From Zopfochytrium polystomum (Eukaryota > Chytridiomycota > Chytridiomycetes > Chytridiales > Chytridiaceae): 64,000 nt of DNA. The position numbers and the translations under genes were made by a program. The notes under the pieces were generated by a model. The model did no database searches and was not told the origin of the DNA. It saw only the letters and a list, made by a program, of their open reading frames with translations. The stretch is taken from the NCBI GenBank assembly GCA_025765615.1, contig JAIVFJ010000082.1, positions 124,001-188,000 on the forward strand, given 5' to 3'. Positions 10,360-21,871 of this stretch are shown here, in pieces (position 1 is the first letter of the stretch; every line of letters starts with the position of its first letter).

Positions 10360-11195
10360 TAGCCAGTACAGAGTGGGATACTGTGCGACGTAGACCAGAG
10401 GCAACGCATGCACCACAAGTTCCCTGTTGCAGTACAACCTGACTGGCTACACGCACATCATACTAGCATTCGCCACCATTACCAGCGACTACAAGGTAGC
10501 ATTCGATGCAAGCGCACAAGCTGCACTATCTGAACTGGCGAAGCTATCGGGTGTGAAGCGCATGGTGTCGATTGGTGGATGGGGGTTTACTGACGATCCA
10601 GCGACACAGCCCATATTCAGCTGGATGGTAGCTAATGGCAGATCAGTGTTCATTCAGTCCCTCGTTGCCATGCTGAATGCAGGTACAGTTGATGGGTTCG
10701 ACCTAGACTGGGAGTATCCTACTGCAAGTGATAGGGGCGGCAATGCACAGGACATACCGAACTACCTGCAGCTGTATAGTGACATGAGAAAGGCCATGCC
10801 CAATGCTCCTATATTTCTGCACCCGCTTCACTGTGGTACTTGCGTGGCTTCGATATCAAAGCAATCTCCTCATACGTTGACTTTATCAACTATATGACCT
10901 ATGACTTCCACAGGGAACGGGACTATGCAAACAAATGGACAGGGCCATTCCTCAGATTGCACGTCAATTGGACTGAGACTGTAGATGCTCTCTCGCTGAT
11001 AGTGAGAGCAGGTGTCCCGAGCAACAAGATCACACTCGGTATCGCCCACTACGCGCGCAGTTTTAGAATGTCAAGCACAGGATGCACCTTGCCTGGTTGT
11101 ACGTTCTCATCGCAAGTAGCAGACGCAGGCACGTGTACTGGGACAGGAGGCATATGGACAGACCCCTCAAGTAGCCCGCGAAGAATCGTTTTTTT
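10360..11195 (+). pseudogene. GH18 chitinase relic
   Basis: The start of the fold (VGYCAT, then YNLTGYTHIILAFATI), the SIGGWGF block and the catalytic signature DGFDLDWEYP (DxxDxDxE, around 10690-10725) are clear glycoside hydrolase family 18 features. A stop (TAG) interrupts the first segment near 10392. Near 10815-10845 a frameshift with loss of some codons separates it from the continuing APASLWYLRGFDIK ... YVDFINYMTYDFHRERDY part. Similarity ends near 11195 before the C-terminal third. It lies between copia fragments, so it is a captured or stranded host gene fragment that would hydrolyse chitin if intact. Confidence 0.8.
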
Positions 11196-11509
11196 GACGG
11201 CAATCAGAGAGAAAAAGACAACCCAATTAGTGGGAGTGAAAAAAAAGTTGAAACATTGAAAAAACGAGCAAAAAAGTCGTACCACACTGGGTTCCAACTT
11301 GGCTCGACCCTTCCAGCGTGCGTGCCGCCGCCTCCGCTTCGGCGCCACCGCTTCAGCGCGATCCGCAACCACGACCCATCTGCCCACGATTGCCCTACCA
11401 CACTGGGTTCCAACTTGGCTCAGCCCTTCCGGCCATCGAGAGATCTGCAACTGCAACCTGGCTGCCCACGCTTGCCCTTGCTGACACTTGTCCCTTGATC
11501 GCTTGAAAG
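11196..11509. repeat. Short duplicated segment, no gene
   Basis: A ~25-bp stretch around TTCCAACTTGGCTC with its left flank occurs twice (about 11280-11305 and 11397-11422). The rest is GC-rich, low-information sequence linking the chitinase relic to the next ORF. Confidence 0.5.
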
Positions 11510-14290
11510 TTGGTGATTGTCTCACTCGCACATCGCTTCATTTCATCCACGAGTATGCAATGCCTTCTTCGTGGAATGATGTCTCACTTGAAGTACCTGC
11601 GCTTGAAATATAATAGTTTTGATCTGGATGCTGGCTGGAGGAATGTTTTAGGATTTGTTACAACACTTGGCCAACGTTTGCTTCAACGGCAGTCTCAGCT
11701 CATTGGAGCACTTGCTGAAGAAGAGAATCATTTTCAAAAAACTAGGCAAAATGTGGAGAGGTCTCTATTGGCGCGAAGGAAGACCAACACGTTGGCTGAG
11801 GCAACACCTGGGCAGGCAAAAACCCTGAATGTCAGGGTTCATCGCATTGACCACCTTCGAAAGCTTTTGGAGTTGTCCAAGCTGGGTATTCTTGGTGCCT
11901 CAGTTGAACTTTCCATGGCACCTTTCCTTGAAGAAGCTGAAAGGGAGGCAGGTGTGCCAAATTATGGGGATAATGGGCATGATGATATTTGGTGGAACTC
12001 TCCAGCAATCTTGAGTCAGTCACAGAAAGCTATCCTTATATGGCTTCTTTCTTCATTGGGAAAAACAATCATGCAAGTGGAATCTGCTTTGGTAGACCAA
12101 GCATCCTATATTCAAGCTGTTGTTTGACAGACAACTTAAACTCACAGTCAAGCATTTATTCAATACATCGGCTGAAGTCTTCAACCTTTGAAAATACAAG
12201 GAAGTTGTTTTTATCTGTCAGTAAAGATATTGCTGCTTCTGGGATGACTATTGCATCATGGGTTTCTGATGGTGCATCTGCAGGAATTGCACATGAGCCA
12301 TATGTTGACTGTTACACTTCATTTCTTGCAGTTGCGCGAGCAGCAAAAGCAAAATGTGTCTCTATCTTGAGCCAAACTAGGCGAATACATTCAAAAGCAC
12401 GCCTGCTTAAGCAGTGCCAGTATATGTTAATGAATTCCTGGTGGTTTCTTGTTGAGTATGCTGACCAGCGCCCACCTGCACATCCTACTATAAGGTCCTT
12501 CCTAGAGAAAGACTTACTCCTCCAATTTGGATCTTTGAAGAGGAAGAGGGATTATGATGTCCAAAGCCGTGAGATATCCAATGAGCGACAAAAACGGGCT
12601 AAGGCTCAATTTTTGGAGATTGTTGCAAATATTGATCAAAACGATGTGGATATGTTTGGAGAAATAGCTGGGATGCCTCAAGTTGATGATATTGATGATA
12701 AATTGGAACTTGATCTTCTGGATGAAGTTACTTGGTCCACAGACTCTCAGATTGGCATGAGTAGTGGTACTGTGCCAATCGCAAACTTGTCCAACAGGCA
12801 TCCAGGCAGAATTACAAGTGAATATCCAGAGGAATGGAGAGGATTTTCCATAAAGAAGCCCAATTTGAAGCCACTTCTCAATTCTGCAGGCTTAGACTCT
12901 TTATTTGAAGAAGCTCATAGTGAAACAAATGAATTTGCTGGAAGAGTCCTTGCGAAAGTCGCACTTTCTGAGCAGTTTAAGCATTCCCTTTCCATGGGTC
13001 ACTATCTGTCAAAGACTGGTAGTTGGAGTGATTCATCACATTATTCCGGAATACTAGAGACTTTGTTGATAACACCGGTGACACCAAACTGGCAAATGAG
13101 CTTCACCGTCATGCTGTCTTTCGTGCTGTTACTGATGCAAGGCAAGCCCTTCAAGCTGCAGTATCTAAAAGTTGTCAGTGCGAGAGCAGTGTGAAAGAAT
13201 CTTCTCTGCTTGTTAAAAAATGTTTGAAGGAAGTGGAATTGGCAGTTTATGGAAAAAAGACAGCAGCAAAGAAGGCGGCAACTGAAGCAAGCAGAATCCA
13301 TCGAACACTTCTGAAGCAGCAACAAGAGTTGGAAGGAACAATTGCTTTGCTGCAGAAGGCTGAAAACGAAAAACTGTCCAAAGGTGTTGCTATCAGTGGA
13401 GAATCAGCGGAATTGGCAAGACAAAAAATTGCCATTCACAGGCACTATGAGAAAGAAAGGCAGGAAGCATTCAAGGAAATAGTTGAGGAATTGGATGGGA
13501 CGGGTGTTCAGTTGGAATCTCTGCATGCCAACCTCTGCCGGATTTGGCATCTTGTGGACTACAAGCTACTCTACAGAAGACTGAAATCCGAAGATTTCTC
13601 CAACAGAATCAATGCATCGTTAGTGAATGAGCTGAAGGTGGACTTCTTGGATCTTGCAGCAATAAAGATTGAGGTGAAACATTTCCCTGGACAAGATCTT
13701 CGAAAAGACCTTCATATACCTGCAAAGAATCGATTTGATCCAAGTGGATATCATTTTCTGGCATTCTTTGAGGATATGCCACATTTAATTTGCAAACATC
13801 TTGTGTGGAGATTTTTGGATGGAGGTGGCTTTGCAGGCCTGAATCCACAGGCTTGGAGAGAAGTAACCAAAGTAGACAGTTCAGTACTTCCTGAGTCATG
13901 ATGGAAGCGTGATGCAATGGATGTTGAGCAAGGGACCTTGTTCTGGAGCCCAGCTGTTCTTGCTATACTCCGGTCCCTTGGACATGAGCGGGAGGCTGAC
14001 TTTGCTTCTATGGTTGGAAAATTTTATGAAGCTTTTGACAGACGAGGGCTTTCAAACCATCAGCAAATGTCCGCCTGTCCATCAATTCTTCAGTTTTTTC
14101 GCAGTTCTATTGGAGAAGAACTAGCCCAGGTGCATTCAGCCACGAAATCACACTTTAAAGGACTGAACAGCGAAGTTGTTTGGGGTGTCATCATGAATGC
14201 AACTGCTCTGATTGCCCAGATAACATACCTGGAAAACATTGCATGCAACAAATTGCATCTTCAGCAGGATCTCTCTGAAGAAAGACGTTG
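11510..14290 (+). pseudogene. Decayed long ORF of about 930 codons, unknown family
   Basis: Protein-like sequence runs almost without gap for 2.8 kb and is broken by only a few lesions: frame changes near 12110-12200 and 13060, and one in-frame TGA at 13899-13901. Visible features are an N-terminal helical region (GFVTTLGQRLLQRQSQL), an acidic central part, and a strongly helical, probably coiled-coil segment (13250-13600) rich in Lys, Glu and Gln, then a C-terminal part with DMPHLICKHLVWRFLDGGG and FWSPAVLAILRSLGHEREAD. I recognise no domain. The end is cut at about 14290 by a copia fragment. It could be a lineage-specific host gene or the protein of an undescribed transposon. Confidence 0.6.
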
Positions 14291-14545
14291 CTCGCTAGGA
14301 TCCTTGCTGAAGGCACCAAGGTATGAAACTGCTTGGGCAAGGTCTGGTCACGTGTGTGTTGCAAGGTAGTTGATGCCACCAAGGATTGCCTGGTACAGTC
14401 TCTGGTCTGGAGCTGCTTGGTCAATCCCACGTGGCTGAAGATTGAGACTACTGGGAAGGGCAGTTACTGCAGTGCGGTTGTTGATAATGTTGGCATGGCG
14501 TTGAAGTAAATCCTTCTTGATATAGGCTTTCTGGTGCAAGAAGAT
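14291..14545 (-). pseudogene. Copia pol fragment (RT to RNase H junction)
   Basis: On the minus strand YQAILGGINYLATHTR, KDLLQRHANI and nearby residues match the Copia-1 region at about 6060-6290. The piece is about 250 bp and abuts the Copia-2 LTR at 14559. Confidence 0.75.
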
Positions 14546-14558
14546 TCCGTTGTGGCAG

Positions 14559-15695
14559 TGTTGAGATTCGACCCACAGGGTACACTACGCCCGTTACTGA
14601 TGATCCCTTTGAGAACTCCATCCAATCACATTGGATGGGGTGTTTGAAGGGCTCAGTAGATTCAATACTTGAATGGGGCGCTCGGAAGGGCTAATCTGTT
14701 CTCAATAAAAAGAGATAGGCAAAGGCGGCTGTTGTTCTAGCTTTGTTCATCCTACCAGTAGGAACAATGCAATTAGAACATGCACAAAAACGCTCAACTA
14801 CGCACTCTGCACATGTAACACAGCACAGCAAGCATGCAGAAGCAGTGTACCACTGCCCAATGCTCCGGAATTCCACTCTCTGCATCGGAATTCCGCTTCC
14901 TGATCTGGAATTCCGCTCTCTGCATCGGAATTCCACTCCCTGATCTGGAATTCCTGCTGTGCTGTGCAATCTGAGCAATGCAACAGGCATTTAGGAATCA
15001 GAGATTGCACCAATCACTGCATTTCTAAAAGTGAGATAAAAACTGAGCTCACCAGAGATTGCACCAATCATTGGATTTCTAAAAACAAGGAAAAAAGCGG
15101 CTTGTTTCCCAAACAAGCTTCCTGATTTGGAAACAACCAAACCAATTTACAAGCAACTGTTTCTCAAACAAGCTGTAAATTGGTTCCTGGTGGTACTCAG
15201 CCCAGACAAGTGCTCAGCCCAAGGTGGTACTCAGCCCTGGCTGGTACTTAGCCCTGGGTGGTGCACAGCCCAGGCTGGTACTCAGCCCTGAGTGATGCCC
15301 AGCCCTGGGTGGTACTCAGCCCTGAATGGGTACTTAGCCCAGGATGGGGGTTGGTGCTCAGCCTGTTTTATCTCATTTCTGTGGCCTGCTCTGTGCAGCC
15401 CACTGCTCCCTCTGTTTTCTGATGGCTCCAACCTGCAGGAGTATAAAAGCAGCAACCTCTCACAGAGATCAAACAAGGAATCCAACCCCCTCCTTGCTGC
15501 TTTGACAGAATCCAGTGCAAAACAAGCCAATCTCTCTTCCTCCATTTGCTCTCTCTTCCATCTCTGCCCACTCACTCCTCTCTCCTCTCTCCATCCTCTC
15601 ACTCCTCTCCCTTTTCCATCATCACTGCTCTCTCTCTCTCTCTCTCTCTTCATCCCCACACACACCAAGCCCCTCCAGTCCTGGGTGGGATTTCA
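14559..15695 (+). repeat. Copia-2 LTR, intact, inverted relative to the first copy
   Basis: 1137 bp, starts TGTTGAG and ends TTTCA, with a TATA box at 15442-15448 (TATAAAA) and a CT microsatellite near its end (about 15630-15650). It holds the uninterrupted Copia-1 target site at 15322-15330. Flanks are GGCAG and TCAGG, which do not match, so it is not a simple solo LTR; it is either the 5' LTR of a lost element or a product of rearrangement. Confidence 0.85.
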
Positions 15696-15905
15696 TCAGG
15701 CCGTGTTCCAGTTGCATATTGAGGATGGTTTCACTGCTCCCATTTCGCAGAGTTTGTAAAAGGATTAGGCAAGGCAATGGCAGAAGAAGTTTTGGCCAGA
15801 ATCACCAAAAAGCAAATATTGTTAACTTAGCTTGTGGTGTGGATGATGAGTCAATCTGACAAAAGAGGATGCAGTTGTCCCAAAAGATTGCATGACTTTC
15901 CTGAC

Positions 15906-16213
15906 TGTTATGAATCACCCTCTGGAAACCTCTGAAACCTTCTAGAACATTCCTTCATAGAACCTTGTGGAACCTTCTGGAACCTTCTTTTCTTTCCTGA
16001 CTTGTCTTGTTGTCATTGGTATCATTGGTATCATTGTATTACTAATTGCTCTTTCTGGAACTTTCTTTGAGACTTGACAAGGAAGACTCTCAAAAGGTAT
16101 AAAAGGGGGATGGGGGACCTGTCCCATCCCTCAAGTGAATTATTGTTTCCAATACAATCATCCCTCCTCTCAGTTCCTTGTCTGCCTGGTTCTGTCCTGC
16201 CCTGTTCCTGACA
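15906..16213 (+). repeat. Solo LTR A (third LTR family)
   Basis: 308 bp, starts TGTTATGAATC and ends CCTGACA, with TATAAAA at 16099-16105. It is flanked by a perfect 5-bp duplication CTGAC (15901-15905 and 16214-16218). Close copies lie at 23200-23505 and, inverted, at 60204-60516. Confidence 0.93.
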
Positions 16214-16218
16214 CTGAC

Positions 16219-17700
16219 AACTGTTTGATTTAGGTGGCTGTTCAACTCCAGCAGTCAGTGCAGTGGTAATGAACTGCTCAATGCGGATTGGCACATAAAA
16301 TATGCTGTTGAGGTACGTGTTGCTGATATCAACTGTGTCAGTGACCCAGTTGATTCAGGCAGCCATTTCCGTGAGTTAACAAGGACTATTGATTTGGACA
16401 GGAGTTGAGTGAGTATTCTGAATATAAATGCAATGACACTAAGTGGGGCCCTTAGCCATGAGCTGTGCATAGAAGCACTCAATGCTGCTGTCTTCACAAA
16501 GTTTGACCTTGTAGGCCCATTTGTTCCAGGTTTTGTTGACATTCGTGGGTTGTTCAATAACTTCAAAAGCTGTACTTTGCAGAGTTGTCAGATGGTGCCA
16601 ACAGCTGGTGCGGTTCTGATGGAATTTCGCCTGAAGGTAAGAAGTTTGTGGTGGATTCCAAATTTTAAAGTGTTATGTTTGTTTTGTGGTTGTAGAGAAA
16701 TAGAATCTACTTGTGATGGTTTTAACTTTAAGAAACTTTAGGGAAAATTAGTTCAGATTTTCTAAGATACCCTGCACACAAAAAGAAAGCACGAGAGAAA
16801 ACTCTGCACAGGTGAGCCTTCTGCACGATGCTGGTCTGGGCTCCCCCCAGTACCCTATGAGGCGAGGCGACCACTCCCCCATACACAGCTTGCCCTCAAC
16901 GCTTTCCTCCGCGTCTCGCCTGGGCACATCAGGAGAATAACTGTCTCCTGGTTGGTACTCCTTGCGGAATGGGCTCTCAGCTCAGGACTCCACCTCCTCT
17001 GACACAGGTCCAGGCCACACTAGCCTACAAGCTGGGACTTCAGTGTTCGTGGGCCTTTGGTTGATTTCACATTGCCGGTCTGCCACATCGGTCCAGCCTT
17101 CCACAGTCATGCCTATAGTGCTCCCAGTAAGGCCCACTGGGGGTGACGTTAATTGCAGTAGCACGGAATCCAACCTGTCGTGCCGTCACCTCCAACACCA
17201 GAGCTGTACACTGTTATCCGATTCACTTTCGCTGTGGATTACTATGTGGTTGATACTTTTTACCAATTCCAGTTTAACTTCTTCCAATTCTGATTGCTGA
17301 AGCTGAATGCTGACCGAATGGAGGAAGTTGTTGTTTTCTGGAGTGGCTCTGCTGTGGGGAATGGTTGATGCTTTGTCTGACTTTGTTGAGGCTGCAGAAA
17401 ACTGAAAGCAATTCCAATTCAACTTGTTCAACTGGCAAAATTCAGGTTCAAAGATGGTTCAAGGTGACTGGTGACTGAATGGAGCAAAGTGGTGATGTTG
17501 GTGTTGTTTCTGAAGCTGATCTGCGGTAATGAATGGTTGAAGATTTTCCTGAATTTTGCTGAGACTGCTGCATATTGATTAGTTTGATGATGTGGTAATT
17601 GTGACTGTTTGACTATGAAGTGATTGATTATTGTTTTTGTTGGTCTAGAGTGGAGAATAAAGATAGAGACAAAGTTAGTGGTAGAAAGCATAAGTGAGAG
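16219..17700 (-). pseudogene. Copia pol relic, integrase end to RT
   Basis: Minus strand, related to Copia-1. The 17250-17700 part resembles the end of the integrase region, about 16800-17245 is the inverted homologue of the Copia-1 insert at 4609-5137, and about 16230-16430 encodes RT blocks in broken frames (TVDISNTYLNSIFYVPI, corresponding to the DISNAYLNS block of Copia-1). Solo LTR A lies directly downstream, inserted into or next to this relic. Confidence 0.75.
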
Positions 17701-17776
17701 TTAGTATGGACCACCCACAAACACACATCTCCACTTCATTCACTCCTTCCACTCACTCGCTCAGAGTAGACTGTTT

Positions 17777-17922
17777 ACAGACGGGTTAGCTGCAAATACA
17801 CTTTGATAACGCCTTGGAAACTAAGGAACAGTAATAATAATAGGGGTCCTGATCCTTGCAGTTTTATGACAGGTACGCTTGTTTTTGTGAAGAAAATCCC
17901 TAGACTTTATCACTGAGACCTC
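17777..17922 (-). repeat. Dispersed repeat shared with 53461-53597
   Basis: About 140 bp, inverted relative to its partner, sharing the blocks AACAAGCGTACCTGTCATAA and TGCAAGGATCAGGA with small differences. The partner follows a Helitron-type relic directly. The segment 17703-17790 next to it is in turn shared with 29415-29503. Confidence 0.7.
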
Positions 17923-18274
17923 AGTGTTGTCTCACACCTCAATCTCTGGGTGTTCCAGAGCTCCCCTCAAGGGTCTGAAGCGACCATTGGAACGCCCTGC
18001 TCCTGGGCTGTACCCTCATACCGAACATCACTTCAGAATCAATCTCCTTCATGGAAACGGCCTGTTTTTCCTCTCACCCTCACCAGATTACCTCCAACCC
18101 TCACACCATTAATTTATGATTTTTTGTCCCCAGTTGGAGACAACGACCACCCCACTACCGGACACACACCAAGCTAACATTTCAACTTTTCATCTACTGC
18201 AACACTACCTTCACAACACACCCAAAACCCAACAAAATCCTTTCAAACTTGGCACACATAAACGTCCTGAGAAA

Positions 18275-18870
18275 CAATATGAATACTGAGTCAACCAAGT
18301 ATGTTGCCAAGTCCTTCAGCGTCTTGGAGGGACCAGAGAATTTTGGTGACTGTTTGGAGGATCTTACATCAGAACTCTTCAACAAAAATGTCAACTTACG
18401 CCACTGCATTGACACAAGTCACATCAATGATGAGCAGAACAATGCCATTGATCCACTAGACCTCTGCAACGCAGCAACCTGTCTCATCAAAGATGGACCA
18501 TTCCAAGGGCAAGGGCAGAGATTCCAATTGGAGCCTTTGCCTTGTGGACAAGAGAAGTAACTTGGTGTCCTGGCACACAGACCAGAATGCACATTGCAGT
18601 CTCATCATTCGTCACCACATCTCTCAAGCCCTTCTCACCCAAATCACACCTGGTCGAAACTGTGCTTACAAATTGGCAAACTGGGAATAATTTATCTCAC
18701 ACCAGACCAGGACATGCAAAGGAGATCATTGACAACTTTGAACATGTCAGAATGGAACCAACCAAAACCTAAGACAACTTCAGTGCCACATTCAACAAAG
18801 TGTACCATCAGGTTGACAGCTTTGCAAACTCAGCAGCTGGAGGACTTTGCAATTCAATACATCAAGCAAA
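18275..18870 (+). pseudogene. Copia gag relic
   Basis: KYVAKSFSVLEGPENFGDCL and LRHCIDTSHIND match the Copia-1 Gag N-terminus (KYASRAFPILKGAANFGDWL, LRHCVDPDRIN). Similarity continues through several frame changes to HVRMEPTK and KVYHQVDSFANS. It is truncated before the zinc knuckle. Confidence 0.8.
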
Positions 18871-19556
18871 GACTCAGCTACTACTGCACCAGAAATCACC
18901 ACACCAACTGTTACTAACCTGGTTTTATGCCTCTTCATATAGATTGAATAACAAACAGCAGAAGTCCTCAAAAAACCAATTAGCTCCATCAACTAATCAT
19001 CAAACTGCTGAGTGTTTTGCTCTTCTCTTTTGATTTGCATCAAAGTAATTGCCTTTATCCTCTCAACATACAGCCATGCAGTCTCATGTCAGTCCTGTAA
19101 CTCATTTCTAAATGCTTTGAGTCTGCAATATTCCTCTGCACATTCTTTCAGGATTCATCATTCCATGAACATCAACACAGGCATTTTAGTTTTTGGAGAC
19201 CTGCACCACTAACAACTGCCCCTGTGCCCTTTTAATAATACTTCCTCATTTTCAACAGGGCACAACAAATCAGGATTTAATGATATGGCGTTTTGCTCAC
19301 CTATTGGCCCATGGAGTTGACAGTTCAATTTCTGGATTTCCTGATACAATTATCATTGACATGGCCACCTTTTGAGATCAGAGTGTTTTCAACCACACTG
19401 CAACTCTCACCATCATTCATATTTGGAATTGGGATGACCAATAGTTATGCAAGTGCCAACTCTCACACCTCATTCATTCATGCAGGATAACCAGAATCTG
19501 GATGCTAGCAGTCAAGAGACCCTCAAGACTGCACCCACCACCTTGCCACTGCCCTC
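18871..19556. other. No gene seen
   Basis: About 690 bp of degenerate sequence between the gag relic and the LINE leader. Only short, unconvincing open frames are present. Confidence 0.5.
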
Positions 19557-19985
19557 CACCGCCTTCCCACTGCCAGATCAACGTCAGATCAACGTCAGAT
19601 TGTTGTCAGATCGTCAGATCATCATCAGATCAACTTCAGATTGACTCCAGAACCCTCCACAACCACCCTCCACCGCCTTGCCACCACCAGATTGACGTCA
19701 GATCTTCGTCAGATCGTCAGATCATCGTCAGGTCAACGTCAGATTGACTCCAGATCATCAGATTGACTCCAGATCATCAGATTTGACGTCAGATTTTCGT
19801 CAGATTGTCTCCAGATCATCAGATCATTGTCAGATTGTCGCCAGATTGACTCCAGATCGTCGCCAGAACGCCTGATTGTCGTCAGTTCGCCAGATCATCA
19901 TCCAATTGTCGTCAGATTTTCTTCTGATTGTCAGATCATCATCAGATTGACTCCAGATTGCTACCAGATCGCCTCCAGCAATCGC
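19557..19985. repeat. TCAGAT minisatellite
   Basis: Irregular array of 9-12-bp units built on CAGAT(C/T) with ATCATCGT, TGACTCC or CGTC spacers, for example 19570-19650 and 19690-19960. It lies just upstream of LINE ORF1 and may be its 5' leader. Confidence 0.8.
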
Positions 19986-20099
19986 TGTCCTCGACCCCCA
20001 AACCAGACTGCATCACCCCCTCCACCACCACAACCACATCACAACCTTTCTGCTGAATTGGGATTGGTACCCCCCTATTTCATGAGTGGCCCACCTCCC

Positions 20100-21735
20100 T
20101 CCATGCTCTTCGGCACCCATGCTGATCAACACATATTGACAATCACCACTCAGCCAGACCCCACTATTGCCCCACTCACTGAACTTGACATCCTACACTT
20201 CACCTCCACTTGCAACCTCACCATCTGACAGCGGCCCTTGCTCTCAAAGGACCAGACTTCTTACTCACTCTGCCTTCTGCATCCTTTGTCAGACGAACAG
20301 GCTGCCTGTCTTCAGGACACATCCCCACACATTAAATTTTCTTACACCTGTCGACTACCAGCTGCCGCCACAGATTTCACCAACAAACCTGCCAACCAAC
20401 TCGTCCTCCAACACCTGGCTCCTGGAACTACTGGAAAAAACTTTGATGAGCTGAAGGACTCCCTGCGTTATGCAATCACCTCTGCTTTATCCTCCTGTGG
20501 CTCCAAAATGGCTATTCATTTTGCACACCACCAGCTTTCCGCCTCCACATCTGCCACAGTTCTTTTTGACAGCCTCCTCACAATCCCCCTCCGTTCATAA
20601 CTATTATGGGTGCGGGTGTCACAATTCGACCACTGGAACCTTCTGCAGAAATCCAGCGGCGAAACAGTGACGAAAAGCAACGCACAGCTGTCCTTTATAA
20701 CATTCGTCGCTCCACAAGTATCTATGACCTTGAGGCCATCCAATATGAGTTTGGGTGCACGTCAGTTCGCATTCCAGGTTTCTTCAACTCAGCAAAGGGC
20801 ACTGCTGGCCATTCGTCGTCTGTCCATTTTGTTTTTACAACCTGTGCATTGATGTTGCAAAACTAACCAATCAGTTAGTTGTCTTCAATGGCCGTGCCTT
20901 CCCATTTCACCCACTCCAAAAGGAAGATTTCACTCCCTTCCCCTGCTGTCGCCGTTGTGGAAACTCCAACCATACCTCCCAATCTTGCAAAACTGGCCGC
21001 CCCTCTGGCTCCCTCCTTAACCAAGCCACTTCAGCAGATTCCAAAGGCAACAGCCAGACAGCTCAGGCCCCTCCTGACACCGCAACTCCCCCACCTGTCC
21101 CACCTGCCCCCCCTTCTGTCCCTCCTCCAGAGCTGCAGTAAATTTTGAAGGTCCTTGAAAACATCCAGCAACAGCTTCACGCACAACAGACATCCTTGCG
21201 CACTGAGCTGAAAGAGCATCAGACCTCAGTACGCACTGACATCCAAAAACCCACCACTCAGCTTACCCAACTTGAGCCAATCCCTGCAGCACTGGAACAC
21301 AGCTTAGCAAAGGTGGACCACAACATTCAGAGACTTGCAGCTGCTGCAGCCAACGTGGATACTTCACTCAAAAACCATGCTGGCGCCATCCACAACCTAA
21401 ATCAGCGAGTCACCACAATGGAGCCACTCACTGCACAATTGGACAGCCGCCTCACCACAGTGGACACAACCACCCAGCTCCTCAGCTCTCGCCTCTGGAC
21501 GATTGAAGAAGGGTTGAAATACAATGACCCGATTGATGAGGACCTTGACAACTGTTCCTCCACAGAACCTTCTTCTACTACTACCATCCCAGCTCAATCA
21601 GCTGTCACCACACACTCAAGCTCCAGTTCCTCTTCAACTCCTCCCAACAGAACTGCCCCCAAACCTGCCCCTAAACCTGCTGCCAAACCTGCCCCAAAAA
21701 CTGCCTCAAAAACCAGGAACACTGCCTCAACTTGA
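20100..21735 (+). pseudogene. LINE ORF1 relic, Gag-like with zinc knuckle
   Basis: Protein-like sequence in shifting frames. A nucleic-acid-binding knuckle CRRCGNSNHTSQSC (CX2CX4HX4C) lies at about 20945-20990, followed by a proline-rich linker, a stop near 21139, a helical heptad-like segment (about 21150-21500) and a Pro/Ala/Lys-rich tail ending at 21735. ORF1 proteins of this kind bind element RNA. Confidence 0.75.
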
Positions 21736-21797
21736 CCAATATTCTTATTCATTCCTTTGTGAAAGCCCCTTTGCTATTGATATCACTCTTATTTCTT

Positions 21798-21798
<1 letters not shown>

Positions 21799-21828
<30 letters not shown>
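21799..21828 (+). repeat. Internal poly(A) run of 30
   Basis: An uninterrupted run of 30 A lies between ORF1 and ORF2 of the LINE, although the element's own 3' tail is (AAT)n. Confidence 0.95.
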
Positions 21829-21829
<1 letters not shown>

Positions 21830-21871
21830 AGAGACATTATTAGCAGGACTTCCTGCACCCCTTAGACAACT

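Noticed and set aside
14559..15695. Simple solo LTR
   Set aside because: The flanks GGCAG and TCAGG do not form a target duplication, unlike the three short solo LTRs.
15515..15859. Open frames rich in Ser/Leu near the Copia-2 LTR end
   Set aside because: They derive from the CT-rich leader of the LTR and recur in shifted frames in the other copies.
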